A stretch of DNA of 64,000 nt, taken from Caballeronia grimmiae. Lineage in GTDB: Bacteria; Pseudomonadota; Gammaproteobacteria; Burkholderiales; Burkholderiaceae. The notes under the pieces are model-generated. The model searched no databases, was not told the origin of the DNA, and saw only the letters and a list, made by a program, of their open reading frames with translations. The translations under genes and the position numbers were made by a program. The stretch spans positions 1 to 64,000 of the forward strand of contig NZ_JFHE01000012.1 of assembly GCF_000698555.1 (NCBI RefSeq). The letters run 5' to 3'. The stretch's first letter is position 1, and the number at the start of each line of letters is the position of its first letter. Below are positions 17,695 through 26,903 of this stretch, one piece after another.

Positions 17695-19008
17695 TCACCC
17701 TCCCGCGGCAGTCACACGCCAGACCGCATTACCCGCGTCATCCGCGATGATGAGCGCCCCGTCCCGATCCTGCGCAAGCCCGACGGGCGCGCCGCGCAGT
17801 TCCTTCTCGTCGGCCGAGACAAACCCGGTAACGACCGGCTTCGGCTCGTCCACAGGCTTGCCGTTTTCGAACGCCACATACGCGACCGCATACCCCGAAA
17901 GCGGCGAACGGTCCCAACTGCCGTGCTCGCCGATAAACGCGCCGCCACGATATTGCGCCGGCAGATTGCCCCCGGTATAGAACAGCAGGCCGAGCGGCGC
18001 GACGTGCGAACCGATCGCATAATCCGGCTTCAGCGCCTTCGCGACGAGATCGGGCCGCTGCTGATGCACGCGCTCGTCGAGATGTTGCCCGTAGTAGCTG
18101 TAGGGCCAGCCGTAGAAACCGTGTTCCTGAACCGATGTCAGATAGTCGGGCACCAGATCCGCGCCGATCTCGTCTCGCTCGTTCGCGACCGTCCACAATG
18201 CGCCTGTTTTCGGCTCCCACTGCAAGCCGGTGGGATTGCGAATGCCCGACGCGTACACGCGGCTCGCGCCGGTCGCGATGTCGACCTCCAGCACCGCCGC
18301 GCGCCGGTACTCCACCTCGAGACCGTTCTCGCCGACATTGCTGTTCGAACCGACGCCCACGTAGAGCTTCTTGCCATCGCGGCTCGCGAGCAGCGCCTTC
18401 GTCCAGTGATGGTTGATCGTGCTCGGCAGATCGGCGAGTTCGACGCCCGGCTGCGCGATGCTCGTTGCGCCGGCCAGGTACGGAAACGCGAGGATCGCAT
18501 CCGTATCGGCGACGTAGAGCGTATCGCCGATCAGCTGCATGCCGAACGGCGAATGCAGATGCTCGATGTACACATGCTTCTCCCACGCGCCGCCGCTGCC
18601 TTTTCGCAAAAGCGTGATGCGGTTGCCGCCCTTTGCCTCTTTCCCCGAGCGGCTCTGCACCATGCCCGCGACGAGCTGCTTCGGCGTCGTCACCGGTTCT
18701 TCCTGCGGGCTGCTCGATTCCGCGACGAGGATATCGCCGTTCGGCAACGCGAGCACCTGTCGTGGATGTTCGAGGCCCGAAGCGATGTTCTCGATCTTCA
18801 GGCCGTCCGCGACCTTCGGCGCTTCGCCGCTCTTCCAGCCGACATGCTTCGGCACCTGCATCGGCGGCGTGAAGAAATTGCGCGGTCCGGGCAGCGGCGG
18901 ATTCGCGCCGGCCTGATGCTGCGAATCATAAGCGGCGTGCTCGTTGCATCCGGCAACGCACAGCGCAACGGCCATCGACAGCACGCCGGTCAACGTGGAC
19001 TTATTCAC
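17695..19008 (-). CDS. PQQ-dependent sorbosone/aldose dehydrogenase family lipoprotein
   Basis: 437-residue periplasmic lipoprotein (VLSMAVALCVAGCNEH, lipobox VAGC) with the six-bladed beta-propeller of soluble glucose/sorbosone dehydrogenases. Family features are LEHPRQVLALPNGDILVAES, LHSPFGMQLIGDTLYVADTD, NHHWTKALLASRDGKKLYVG, and the late SHVAPLGLLFYTG and GAFIGEHGSWDRSPLSGY. Relatives oxidise sugars or sugar aldehydes with PQQ, but many members have no known substrate. It starts with GTG at 19008, overlapping the stop of the DUF2231 gene by 8 bases, so the pair is translationally coupled. Convergent with the NodT gene. Confidence 0.88.
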   Translation of the reverse strand: MNKSTLTGVLSMAVALCVAGCNEHAAYDSQHQAGANPPLPGPRNFFTPPMQVPKHVGWKSGEAPKVADGLKIENIASGLEHPRQVLALPNGDILVAESSSPQEEPVTTPKQLVAGMVQSRSGKEAKGGNRITLLRKGSGGAWEKHVYIEHLHSPFGMQLIGDTLYVADTDAILAFPYLAGATSIAQPGVELADLPSTINHHWTKALLASRDGKKLYVGVGSNSNVGENGLEVEYRRAAVLEVDIATGASRVYASGIRNPTGLQWEPKTGALWTVANERDEIGADLVPDYLTSVQEHGFYGWPYSYYGQHLDERVHQQRPDLVAKALKPDYAIGSHVAPLGLLFYTGGNLPAQYRGGAFIGEHGSWDRSPLSGYAVAYVAFENGKPVDEPKPVVTGFVSADEKELRGAPVGLAQDRDGALIIADDAGNAVWRVTAAGG

Positions 19009-19453
19009 GGACGGCCTCCGGCAAGTTGAAGCGGTTGAACCGGTCGAGTGCGAGCGCGATCTGCGCGACGCTCAGCAGCGCCACCGTCACGATGGAAAGA
19101 ATCGTCGCAAGCGGAACCATCGCATAGGCGTCGCGCGAATGGACGAACGCATTGACGATCGCCGCGATGATGCCCGCGAAGTTCAGCCAGAAGTCGGTGC
19201 GTTCGAGGCTCGTGACCGTGCCGCGCGGGGCGAACCAGACATGGCCGAGGTTGATGAAACGCGGAACGATCGCGAAGAGCACGCCCACGGTGACGAGCCA
19301 GGCCGCGGCCTTGGCCCAGAAGATCACGGCGGTGTTCGCGTAGACGATGTCGAAGATGAGCGTGCCGACGAAGAGGCCATACGGGACTGGATTGAGCCAG
19401 TCGAAGAGCGCCGTGGCCAGTCGCGATCGGTATCGCGGACGGAGCGAAGTCAT
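19001..19453 (-). CDS. DUF2231 four-helix membrane protein
   Basis: 150-residue integral membrane protein with about four hydrophobic segments (for example LNPVPYGLFVGTLIFDIVYA and LATILSIVTVALLSVAQIAL). It matches the DUF2231 family, sometimes proposed as heme-binding or electron-transfer partners of exported dehydrogenases. The start at ATG 19453 has AAAGGGA before it. It is the first gene of a two-gene operon with the PQQ-type dehydrogenase. The coupling suggests, but does not prove, that it passes electrons from the dehydrogenase into the membrane. Confidence 0.8.
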   Translation of the reverse strand: MTSLRPRYRSRLATALFDWLNPVPYGLFVGTLIFDIVYANTAVIFWAKAAAWLVTVGVLFAIVPRFINLGHVWFAPRGTVTSLERTDFWLNFAGIIAAIVNAFVHSRDAYAMVPLATILSIVTVALLSVAQIALALDRFNRFNLPEAVRE

Positions 19454-19632
19454 GGACGAATCCCTTTGTGGTTGAAGGAAACGGCCATGCGAAAGCTGCA
19501 GGAGTCGTGCCTGACGAGCGTCGTCGTTCTTATGGGATGCATCGCTTACAGCAGGCTTTTCGCTGTCCGACACGAGGCCGACAAAAGTCGTTGATGCTTA
19601 AGGTGCGGCATGGACCATCGCGCGCTTAGACG

Positions 19633-19668
19633 CAAAAACGCCGTCGTTTCTGCACGAAACGACGGCGT
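19633..19668 (-). terminator. Intrinsic terminator of the uronate operon
   Basis: A 13-bp perfect stem (19638-19650 with 19656-19668) and a 5-base loop are followed, reading on the minus strand, by TTTTT. It lies 22 bases past the stop codon of the hexuronate transporter gene. Confidence 0.9.
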
Positions 19669-19690
19669 CGATGCAACGAGCCATGCAAGC

Positions 19691-20983
19691 TTACTTCGCC
19701 GCTGCTCCCGCTGCGGCCCAGTTCGGCGCGGTCGTCGTGTCATCGCGCCTCGCCAGCAGACACACGACGCCTGCCGCGATGATGTCGAACACGGCGAGCA
19801 CGACGAACAGCGGGCTGTAGCCGATCCGCGTCACGAGCACGCCGAAGAGCGCGGTGAACGCCGCCGCACCGAGATAACCGGCCATGCCGCCCATGCCCGT
19901 CGCGGTCGCGACTTCGTTCTTGCCGAACATATCCGACGTGATCGCATACAGCGCACCGGACAAGGTCTGGTGAGCGAAGCCGCCGACGCACAGCAGCGCA
20001 ACCGCTGCGTAAGGACTCGCGACGAGCCCGACGCACGCCGGTCCGACCATGCACAACGCGCCGACCACGAACACCATCTTGCGCGACGTGAAGAGCGATA
20101 CCTTCGCGTACTTATGGAAGATCGGGCTCAGATAACCGCCGAGCACGCAGCCGATATCGGCGGCAAGGAACGGCATCCACGCATACAGCGCGACTTCCTT
20201 CAGGTTCATGTGCCGCTCGGTCATCATGTAGAGCGGAATCCATGCATTGAAGGTCTGCCACGCCGGCTCCGACAAAATGCGCGGGATGCCGATCGCCCAG
20301 AAATCGCGGCTGCGCAGCATGGCGAAGCGGCTTCGCTTCGCACCGGCCGCATCGCCATGAATGGCTTCCTGGCCGCTCAGGATGTAGTCGCGCTCCGCAT
20401 CGCCCAGCATCTTCTGCTTGCGCGGATGCTGATAAAGCACCATCCACAGCACCGACCATACGATGCCCGCCACGCCCACCAGCACGAACGCCAGTTGCCA
20501 CTCGCCGTGCATCAGCGCCCACACGACCAGCGGCGGCGCGAGCAGCGCACCGATGGACGAGCCGATGTTGAACCAGCCGATCGCGACCGACCGCTCCTTC
20601 GCGGGAAACCACTCGCTCGTCGCCTTGACGCCGGCGGGGATGCCCGCCGCCTCGGCCACGCCCAGCAGCCCGCGGAAGAACGCGAGACTGCGCCAGCCCG
20701 TCGACAAGGCCGCCGCCGCGCACGCAAGCGACCACGCAACCGCGAAGACCACGAAGCCGACCTTGGTCCCGATGGTATCGAGGATGAAGCCCGCCACCGG
20801 CTGCATGAACGCATAGCAAAGCTGCCATGCGACCACGACGTGAGCGTACTGCTCCGTCGTGACGTTGAGATCCTTCATGAGGCTCGGCGCCGCGACCGAC
20901 AGCGTGTTGCGCGCCAGATAGTTGATGATGAGGCCGGCAGCGACGAGGCTGACCATCCACCAGCGAATGCCCTTGATTTTCAT
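19691..20983 (-). CDS. Hexuronate-type MFS transporter (ACS family, ExuT-like)
   Basis: 430-residue 12-helix transporter of the anion:cation symporter family. The N-terminus WWMVSLVAAGLIINYLARNT then LSVAAPSLMKDLNVTTEQYA matches ExuT/GarP/GudP-like carriers of hexuronates and aldarates, as does WFNIGSSIGALLAPPLVVW. It lies 29 bp downstream of the uronate dehydrogenase gene in the same operon, supporting galacturonate or glucuronate uptake. A strong terminator follows. Confidence 0.9.
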   Translation of the reverse strand: MKIKGIRWWMVSLVAAGLIINYLARNTLSVAAPSLMKDLNVTTEQYAHVVVAWQLCYAFMQPVAGFILDTIGTKVGFVVFAVAWSLACAAAALSTGWRSLAFFRGLLGVAEAAGIPAGVKATSEWFPAKERSVAIGWFNIGSSIGALLAPPLVVWALMHGEWQLAFVLVGVAGIVWSVLWMVLYQHPRKQKMLGDAERDYILSGQEAIHGDAAGAKRSRFAMLRSRDFWAIGIPRILSEPAWQTFNAWIPLYMMTERHMNLKEVALYAWMPFLAADIGCVLGGYLSPIFHKYAKVSLFTSRKMVFVVGALCMVGPACVGLVASPYAAVALLCVGGFAHQTLSGALYAITSDMFGKNEVATATGMGGMAGYLGAAAFTALFGVLVTRIGYSPLFVVLAVFDIIAAGVVCLLARRDDTTTAPNWAAAGAAAK

Positions 20984-21012
20984 GCGAAGTCTCCTCCTGA
21001 GCCCGGATGCGG

Positions 21013-21849
21013 TCAGGCTTGCGCAACCGTCGAAGCGGGCTGACCGCTAGCGGCTGCATCGTTACGCGAATAGTCGATGCCGACGAAGCTGCCGCCCTGA
21101 AAGCGCTGACCGAGCGCATCGAGCGGATTCGGACGGGCGAGGATCTCGTCGGCGTAGTCCTCGGCGTTTTGTAGAGGCCGATAGCCGAGACGTGCAGCGC
21201 CGCTGTTGTCCCACCAGCTGCGCGTATTCGCGGACACGCCCCAGATGGTGAGGAAACCCACGTCGTCCGCTTCGATGCAGCGGTCGAGAAATTGCAGCAG
21301 GTCCTGATGACCGAACCACGTGCTCAGATGCCGCGGCTCGGTCGGCCGCTCGAGGCAACTGCCGATGCGCACGCAGACGCTCTCGATGCCGTGCTTGTCC
21401 CAGTACATGCGCGCGAGCGCTTCGCCCCACACCTTGCTCAGCCCGTAGAAGCCGTCCGGACGCAGTTCGCAATCGAGCTCGAGACGCTCGGTGACGGGAT
21501 ACATGCCGATCGCGTGATTGGAGCTTGCGAAGACGATGCGCTTCACGCCATGCCGGCGGGCGCCTTCGTACACTTCGACGAGCCCGCGCAAATTGTTCTC
21601 GATGATCTCCGGCAGCGGCCGTTCGACGCTCGTGCCGGCGAAGTGGATCAGCACATCGACGCCGTCCAGCAGCCGATCCACCACGGCAGGATCGCGAAGA
21701 TCGCCGTGCATGACGTCCTCACCTTCGACGAGCGGCGCAAGCGCTTTCGAGCCGGCAGCCGAGCGCAGCGGAACGCCGCGCGCAACGAGCGCAGCACGGA
21801 CAACAGTGCCGAGCTGCCCTCCGGCGCCGCTGAGAGCAATCTTTTTCAT
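21013..21849 (-). CDS. udh: Uronate dehydrogenase (NAD-dependent, SDR-type)
   Basis: 278-residue enzyme that should oxidise D-galacturonate/D-glucuronate to the aldarolactone, the first step of the oxidative uronate pathway. It has the Rossmann motif LSGAGGQLGTVVRAAL, FASSNHAIGMYP, the catalytic YGLSKVWGE (Tyr-x3-Lys) and the C-terminal WWDNSGAARLGYRPLQNAED, all typical of uronate dehydrogenases. The frame is open to 21966, but ATG 21849 has AAAGG before it and begins directly at the family N-terminus. It is transcribed with the hexuronate transporter. Genes for later steps (lactonase, galactarate/glucarate dehydratase) are not in this window. Confidence 0.92.
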   Translation of the reverse strand: MKKIALSGAGGQLGTVVRAALVARGVPLRSAAGSKALAPLVEGEDVMHGDLRDPAVVDRLLDGVDVLIHFAGTSVERPLPEIIENNLRGLVEVYEGARRHGVKRIVFASSNHAIGMYPVTERLELDCELRPDGFYGLSKVWGEALARMYWDKHGIESVCVRIGSCLERPTEPRHLSTWFGHQDLLQFLDRCIEADDVGFLTIWGVSANTRSWWDNSGAARLGYRPLQNAEDYADEILARPNPLDALGQRFQGGSFVGIDYSRNDAAASGQPASTVAQA

Positions 21850-22194
21850 GGAAAACCTTTCCGGGAAGATGACGATGACTGCGGACGAGACGGCTGCGCG
21901 TTTGCAGCCAATGCCTAGCTGAGTCGTACGATGACGTACTATCGCCGACCGTCGATGCGAATTCACTAGGCAATTACCCGTAGAAGGATATCGTTTAACT
22001 AGCCGGGTATCATGAAGAAGTGCGATTCCAGGTGTGAGATGTCATACGACTTACCGAGTCTTTTCGGAAGGCTTTCGCGACAGCGGCGGGCAATCGGTTC
22101 TACCGGGTGCGTTTCATCCGGCGCTTTCGCGAAGATACGAAGAAGCCAACGTGCTAGCGCACAATGGCGCGAATCGTCCCCCGAGTCTCTCGTG
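21850..22194. other. Divergent intergenic region between udh and LysR
   Basis: 345 bases holding the promoters of the uronate operon (minus) and the LysR gene (plus). The clearest element is an inverted repeat GTACG (21926-21930), ATGA, CGTAC (21935-21939), which contains TCGTACGA, a perfect 8-base palindrome. It lies about 75 bases before udh and may be its operator. A short open frame from 22012 is continuous with the LysR gene but lacks the LysR fold, so I do not count it as coding. Confidence 0.35.
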
Positions 22195-23118
22195 ATGAAC
22201 CTGCACCGCCTCGATCTCGTCTCCCTGTCGCTCTTCAATCTCGTCGTGCGCGCCGGCAGCATCAGCAAGGGTGCGGCGCTGGCCAATCTCGCCGTCGGCG
22301 CGGCGAGCAAGCGCATCTCCGATCTCGAAGGCGCCGTAGGTTCCAGCTTGCTGGAGCGCCATTCGCGGGGCGTGACGCTCAGCGTCGCGGGACAGGCGCT
22401 GTATGACCACGCGCAACGCATTCTTCACGATGTCGACCGCCTCGCCGCCGATCTGTCCGACTACGCATCCGGGATGGTGGGCATCGTTCGCCTGTGGGCC
22501 AATACATCGGCGATTACGCAGTTTTTGCCGTCCGAGATCGCCGCGTTCACCGAAGCGAATCCGGGCATACGCATCGAACTGGAAGAGCAGAACAGCAGGG
22601 AAATCGTGCTGGCGTTGCTCGATGGCCGCGCCGACCTCGGCATCTTCGCGGACCGCACGCCGGCGCTGGGCATCCATTTGACGGACTATCGCGTGGACCG
22701 TCTGGTGCTCGTGATGCCGCGGACACATCCGCTGGCCGCGCGACGCTCGATCTGCTTCGAAGAAGCGCTCGAATACGATTTCGTAAGTCTTTCGAAGGGG
22801 ACGTCGCTGGCCGAGCGCATGCAGGTGGAGGCCGAAGCGCTCGGGCGTCATCTGAAGCTGCGCATCAGGGTCCGCAGTTTCGACGCGATGTGCCAGATGG
22901 TGGCTGCCGGCATGGGCGTCGCCGTGCTGCCATCGCTTGCCGTGCATGCGCTGGTGCGATCGCTTAATTTGCGGCAAGTCGCATTGAAAGACGCCTGGGC
23001 CGAACGCCGGCTGCTGATCGGCATGCGCGATCCGGCCGCCGTTCCGCGTCATGCGCGGCTTCTCGTCGATCACCTCTGCCACGCCGGCACCGGCCCCTCA
23101 GCGTCATCGCGCGGATAA
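22195..23118 (+). CDS. LysR-type transcriptional regulator
   Basis: 307-residue regulator with an N-terminal HTH (LVSLSLFNLVVRAGSISKGA then ALANLAVGAASKRISDLEGA) and a LysR substrate-binding domain (GIVRLWANTSAITQFLPSEI). The frame is open from 22012, but the LysR start is at ATG 22195, or GTG 22192. It precedes the MFS/CoA-transferase/lyase genes on the same strand and probably controls them, and possibly also the divergent uronate operon. Its effector would be the module's unknown acid. Confidence 0.9.
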   Translation: MNLHRLDLVSLSLFNLVVRAGSISKGAALANLAVGAASKRISDLEGAVGSSLLERHSRGVTLSVAGQALYDHAQRILHDVDRLAADLSDYASGMVGIVRLWANTSAITQFLPSEIAAFTEANPGIRIELEEQNSREIVLALLDGRADLGIFADRTPALGIHLTDYRVDRLVLVMPRTHPLAARRSICFEEALEYDFVSLSKGTSLAERMQVEAEALGRHLKLRIRVRSFDAMCQMVAAGMGVAVLPSLAVHALVRSLNLRQVALKDAWAERRLLIGMRDPAAVPRHARLLVDHLCHAGTGPSASSRG

Positions 23119-23287
23119 CCAGCAGGACCTTCCAGCTTTCGCGATACGCGAAAGCTGGTTTCACCGCTTTGCGCTTTTCCATCGACGAGCGCGCCATCAC
23201 CATGTCTCCATGCGCCACGAGAAGCGCACGATTCTTGATTGGCCGCCGGACCTCCATCGCGCGGTCCGGTGCAAACCGGAGACAAAC

Positions 23288-24616
23288 GTGAACAAAGCCC
23301 TGTCCGCCAGCATCGACCTGGCGCCTCCCGACGAAGCCCGCACCATTCGCAAGGTCGCCTGGCGAATCATGCCGCTCATCATGGTGTGCTATCTCTTTGC
23401 GTTCTTCGACCGCATCAACATCAGCTTCGCCAAATTCGCGCTACAGAGCGATCTCTCTCTGACCGACACTGCGTATGGCCTCGGCGCGGGCCTGTTCGTC
23501 GTCGGGTACGTGCTGTTCGAAGTCCCCAGCAACATGATGCTTTACAAGGTTGGCGCGCGCCGCTGGATCTGCCGCATCATGATCTCGTGGGGCATCGCCA
23601 CCGCGCTGATGGCGTTCGTGCAGACGGAGTGGCAGTTCTATACCTTGCGCTTTCTCATCGGCGCGATGGAAGCCGGCTTCGCGCCCGGCGTCCTGTTCTA
23701 TCTGACGCTGTGGTTCCCGGTGGCGTATCGCGGCCGCATCACGTCGACGCTCTTCCTCGCCTCGGCTTTCGCGGGCATTCTCGGCGCGCCCGTTGCGGGG
23801 CTCGTGCTATCGCAGATGGAAGGCGTGCTCGGCATGCGCGGCTGGCACTGGCTCTTTCTCGTGGGCGGCCTGCCCTGCATCGCGCTCGGCTATCTCGTGT
23901 TCAAGGTGCTGAAAGACCATATCGAGGATGCGCAGTGGCTCACATCGGACGAGCAAGCGCTGCTTTCACAGCGTATCGCCGATCAGAACCGGCACATCGG
24001 CGGGCACTCGCTGCTCGGCGCGCTGAAAACGCCCGGCTTCCTCAAGCTCGGCCTCGTCTACTTCATGATTCAAGTCTGCTCCTACGGTCTCAACTTCTGG
24101 GCGCCGCACCTGATTCGCACATCGGGCATCACGCATCCGACGACGATTGGCCTTCTCACCGCCGTACCGTATATCTGCGGCGCGATCACGATGGTGGTGG
24201 TTGGCCGGCTGTCCGATGCGAGCGGACATCGCAGCCGCTTCGTCGCCGGTCTCATGCTGCTCGCCGCCGTGGGCTTCCTGTGCGCCGGCATCTTCGACAA
24301 GCACACGTCCTTTCTGATCGGCGCGCTGGCGGTCATGGGCGCGGGCATCATCGCTTCCATTCCGGCTTTCTGGGCGCTGCCGCCGAAGCTGATGACCGGC
24401 GCGGGCGCCGCGGGCGGCATCGCGCTCATCAATACGCTCGGTCAGCTGGGCGGCATCGTCAGTCCCGTGATGGTCGGCCGCATCAAGGACGTCACCGGCA
24501 GCACGACGCCGGCGCTCTATGCGATCGGCGCGCTTGCCATCGCCTGCGCGGCGATTCTGCTCTTCGCGCTGCCCGCAAGACTTCGCGCGAGAGAAGAGCA
24601 CGCATCCGTGAACTGA
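23288..24616 (+). CDS. MFS transporter, ACS family (tartrate/dicarboxylate-like)
   Basis: 442-residue 12-helix carrier. IMPLIMVCYLFAFFDRINIS and FVVGYVLFEVPSNMMLYKVG are hallmarks of the tartrate/phthalate branch of the anion:cation symporters. GTG 23288 with CGGAGAC before it gives the expected short cytoplasmic N-terminus; the frame is open further upstream to 23051 without family resemblance. It lies between the LysR gene and the CoA-transferase gene, so it probably imports the organic acid handled by those enzymes. Confidence 0.88.
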   Translation: MNKALSASIDLAPPDEARTIRKVAWRIMPLIMVCYLFAFFDRINISFAKFALQSDLSLTDTAYGLGAGLFVVGYVLFEVPSNMMLYKVGARRWICRIMISWGIATALMAFVQTEWQFYTLRFLIGAMEAGFAPGVLFYLTLWFPVAYRGRITSTLFLASAFAGILGAPVAGLVLSQMEGVLGMRGWHWLFLVGGLPCIALGYLVFKVLKDHIEDAQWLTSDEQALLSQRIADQNRHIGGHSLLGALKTPGFLKLGLVYFMIQVCSYGLNFWAPHLIRTSGITHPTTIGLLTAVPYICGAITMVVVGRLSDASGHRSRFVAGLMLLAAVGFLCAGIFDKHTSFLIGALAVMGAGIIASIPAFWALPPKLMTGAGAAGGIALINTLGQLGGIVSPVMVGRIKDVTGSTTPALYAIGALAIACAAILLFALPARLRAREEHASVN

Positions 24617-24715
24617 CGCGCATCCGCTTCGATTCAATACGGACTTTAAAGTGAATCCGCTTTACGAATTACTCGACGCGCTGCCCGATGCGAACGCGTC
24701 ACTAGAAGGAGCACG

Positions 24716-25924
24716 ATGATGAACAACGGCATATCCGCCGCCGCGTTGCAAGGACTGCGCGTCGTCGAGATGGGGCAACTGATTGCAGGGCCGTTCGCCG
24801 GAAAGACGCTGGGTGAGTTCGGCGCGGACGTGATCAAGATCGAAGCGCCCGGCAGCGGCGATCCCTTGCGCAACTGGCGTCTGATCAAGGATGGCACATC
24901 GGTCTGGTGGCAGGTTCAATCGCGCAACAAGCGCTCGATTGCGCTCGATCTGCGTAGCGCCGAGGGCCAGGACATCGCCCGCAAGCTGATCGCCGAAGCC
25001 GATGTGCTCATCGAAAACTTCCGCCCCGGCACGCTGGAACGTTGGGGCATGGGATGGGAGGCGCTGTCGCGCGTCAATCCCGGCCTCATCATGCTGCGCA
25101 TCTCCGGTTACGGCCAGACCGGGCCGTATCGCGATCTGCCGGGCTTCGGCGCGATCGGTGAAGCGATGGGCGGGCTGCGCCATGTGACCGGCGAACCGGG
25201 CCGCGTGCCGGTGCGCTGCGGAATCTCGATCGGCGATACGCTCGCGGCCTTGCACGGCACCATTGGCATTCTGACTGCGCTTTATCATCGCAAGGTGAAT
25301 GGCGGCGTGGGGCAAGTGATCGATGTCGCGTTGAACGAAGCCGTGTTCAACGTGATGGAAAGCCTCGTGCCGGAGTACAGCGCGTTCGGCGCGGTGCGTG
25401 AAGCCGCCGGGAGTGCGCTGCCGGGCATCGCGCCATCGAATGCGTATCGATGCACGGATGGCTTCGTGCTCATCGCGGGAAACGGCGATAGCATCTTCAA
25501 GCGCCTGATGGAGACGATCGGACGCAACGATCTCGGCAATGCCCCTGACCTCGCCGACAACGCGGGACGCGTCGCGCGAGCCCGGGAACTCGATGGGGCA
25601 ATCGAAGCATGGACGCTCACGCAATCCGTGCAGCAGGTGCTCGATGTTCTCGGCGCTGCGGGCGTGCCCGCGGGCAAGGTGTACACCGCGAAGGACGTCG
25701 TCGAGGACCCTCATTACCGGGCGCGCGACATGATCCTCTCGCAGACGACGCGCGACGGTTACGAGGTCGAAGTGCCCGGCGTCGTGCCGAAGCTGATGGG
25801 CACGCCGGGCACGGTGCGCAGTTCGGCTCCCGGGCTCGGCGATGACACCGACGCGGTGTTGCAGGAACTCGGTTATTCGACGCAGGACATCGCCGCATTG
25901 CGCGGCAGAAAGGTGGTCGCATGA
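24716..25924 (+). CDS. Class III CoA-transferase (CaiB/BaiF family)
   Basis: 402-residue formyl-CoA-transferase-like enzyme that moves CoA from a donor such as succinyl-CoA to a carboxylic acid. Family landmarks are LRVVEMGQLIAGPFAGKTLG, ADVIKIEAPGSGDPLR, SRNKRSIALDLRS, ENFRPGTLERWG and RISGYGQTGPY. Start: GAAGGAG precedes tandem ATGs at 24716 and 24719. Its stop overlaps the start of the lyase gene (ATGA), so the two are translationally coupled. This predicts activation of a hydroxy-acid to its CoA ester followed by retro-aldol cleavage. Confidence 0.92.
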   Translation: MMNNGISAAALQGLRVVEMGQLIAGPFAGKTLGEFGADVIKIEAPGSGDPLRNWRLIKDGTSVWWQVQSRNKRSIALDLRSAEGQDIARKLIAEADVLIENFRPGTLERWGMGWEALSRVNPGLIMLRISGYGQTGPYRDLPGFGAIGEAMGGLRHVTGEPGRVPVRCGISIGDTLAALHGTIGILTALYHRKVNGGVGQVIDVALNEAVFNVMESLVPEYSAFGAVREAAGSALPGIAPSNAYRCTDGFVLIAGNGDSIFKRLMETIGRNDLGNAPDLADNAGRVARARELDGAIEAWTLTQSVQQVLDVLGAAGVPAGKVYTAKDVVEDPHYRARDMILSQTTRDGYEVEVPGVVPKLMGTPGTVRSSAPGLGDDTDAVLQELGYSTQDIAALRGRKVVA

Positions 25925-26892
25925 CGCTCTGGAACGGCGCCGGACGGCGCATTTACATGCAGGAAGTCGGCACGCGGGACGGTTTGCAGGCAGAAACGGC
26001 ATTCGTTCCGACGGAGGACAAGGTCGCGCTGGTCGATGCGTTGTCGCGTTCCGGCCTGGCGAAGATCGAAGTGACGGCCTTCGTCTCGCCGAAAGCGATT
26101 CCTGCCCTCAGCGACGCCGATGCGGTGCTGCGCGGCATCGAGCGGCGGCCGGGCGTCGTGTACAGCGCGCTGGTGCCGAACGTGCGCGGGGCCGAACGTG
26201 CAATCGAAGCCGGCGCGGACGAGCTGAACCTCGTCATGTCCGCGAGCGAAACGCACAACCTCTCCAATCTGCGAATGACGCGCAGCCAGTCGTTCAATGC
26301 GCTCTCCGATGTCGCGGCGATCGCGCGTCAGGCAGCGGTACCGGTGAATATTTCGCTATCCTGCACATTTGGCTGTCCGATGGAAGGCGACGTCGCCGCG
26401 GACACGGTCATGGACTGGTGCAGCGCATTCGCCGGCGATCTGGGCGCGCGCGGCGTCACGCTATGCGACACCACCGGCATGGCTTACCCGACGCAAGTCG
26501 CGGCACTTTCGAAAGCATTCCGCGAGCGTTGGCCCGGCACGGAACTGACGCTGCATTTCCATAACACACGGGGCCTGGGCATGGCGAACGTGCTCGCCGC
26601 CATCGACGCAGGAGCGGATCGTTTCGATGCGTCGCTCGGCGGCATCGGCGGTTGTCCCTACGCACCGGGCGCGAGCGGCAACGTGTGCACCGAGGAAATC
26701 GTGCATGGCCTCGAACTCATGGGCTACGACACCGGCGTCGACCTTGGCGGACTCATCGATGCTTCGCGGCGCTTGCCGGCGCTCATTGGCCACGACATCC
26801 CGAGCCAGATCGTCAAGGCGGGCCGCCGTCTGGACCTGCATCGGCCACCGGCCGACTTCGAAGCCATCCGGGAACGCGCGCACAGCCGATAG
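25921..26892 (+). CDS. Hydroxymethylglutaryl-CoA lyase family protein
   Basis: 323-residue TIM-barrel lyase of the HMG-CoA lyase group, which cleaves 3-hydroxy-3-methylacyl-CoA esters to acetyl-CoA and an oxo-acid. Seen: YMQEVGTRDGLQAE (catalytic Arg and Asp), EVTAFVSPKAIPAL, SCTFGCPMEGDV, LCDTTGMAYPTQ, the metal ligands in LHFHNTRGLGMANV, and the glycine-rich GGIGGCPYAPGASGN with its catalytic cysteine. Coupled to the CoA-transferase gene. Together they fit use of 3-hydroxy-3-methylglutarate, citramalate or a related branched hydroxy-acid; which one cannot be told from sequence. Confidence 0.9.
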   Translation: MTLWNGAGRRIYMQEVGTRDGLQAETAFVPTEDKVALVDALSRSGLAKIEVTAFVSPKAIPALSDADAVLRGIERRPGVVYSALVPNVRGAERAIEAGADELNLVMSASETHNLSNLRMTRSQSFNALSDVAAIARQAAVPVNISLSCTFGCPMEGDVAADTVMDWCSAFAGDLGARGVTLCDTTGMAYPTQVAALSKAFRERWPGTELTLHFHNTRGLGMANVLAAIDAGADRFDASLGGIGGCPYAPGASGNVCTEEIVHGLELMGYDTGVDLGGLIDASRRLPALIGHDIPSQIVKAGRRLDLHRPPADFEAIRERAHSR

Positions 26893-26903
26893 CGGACGTG
26901 ACG

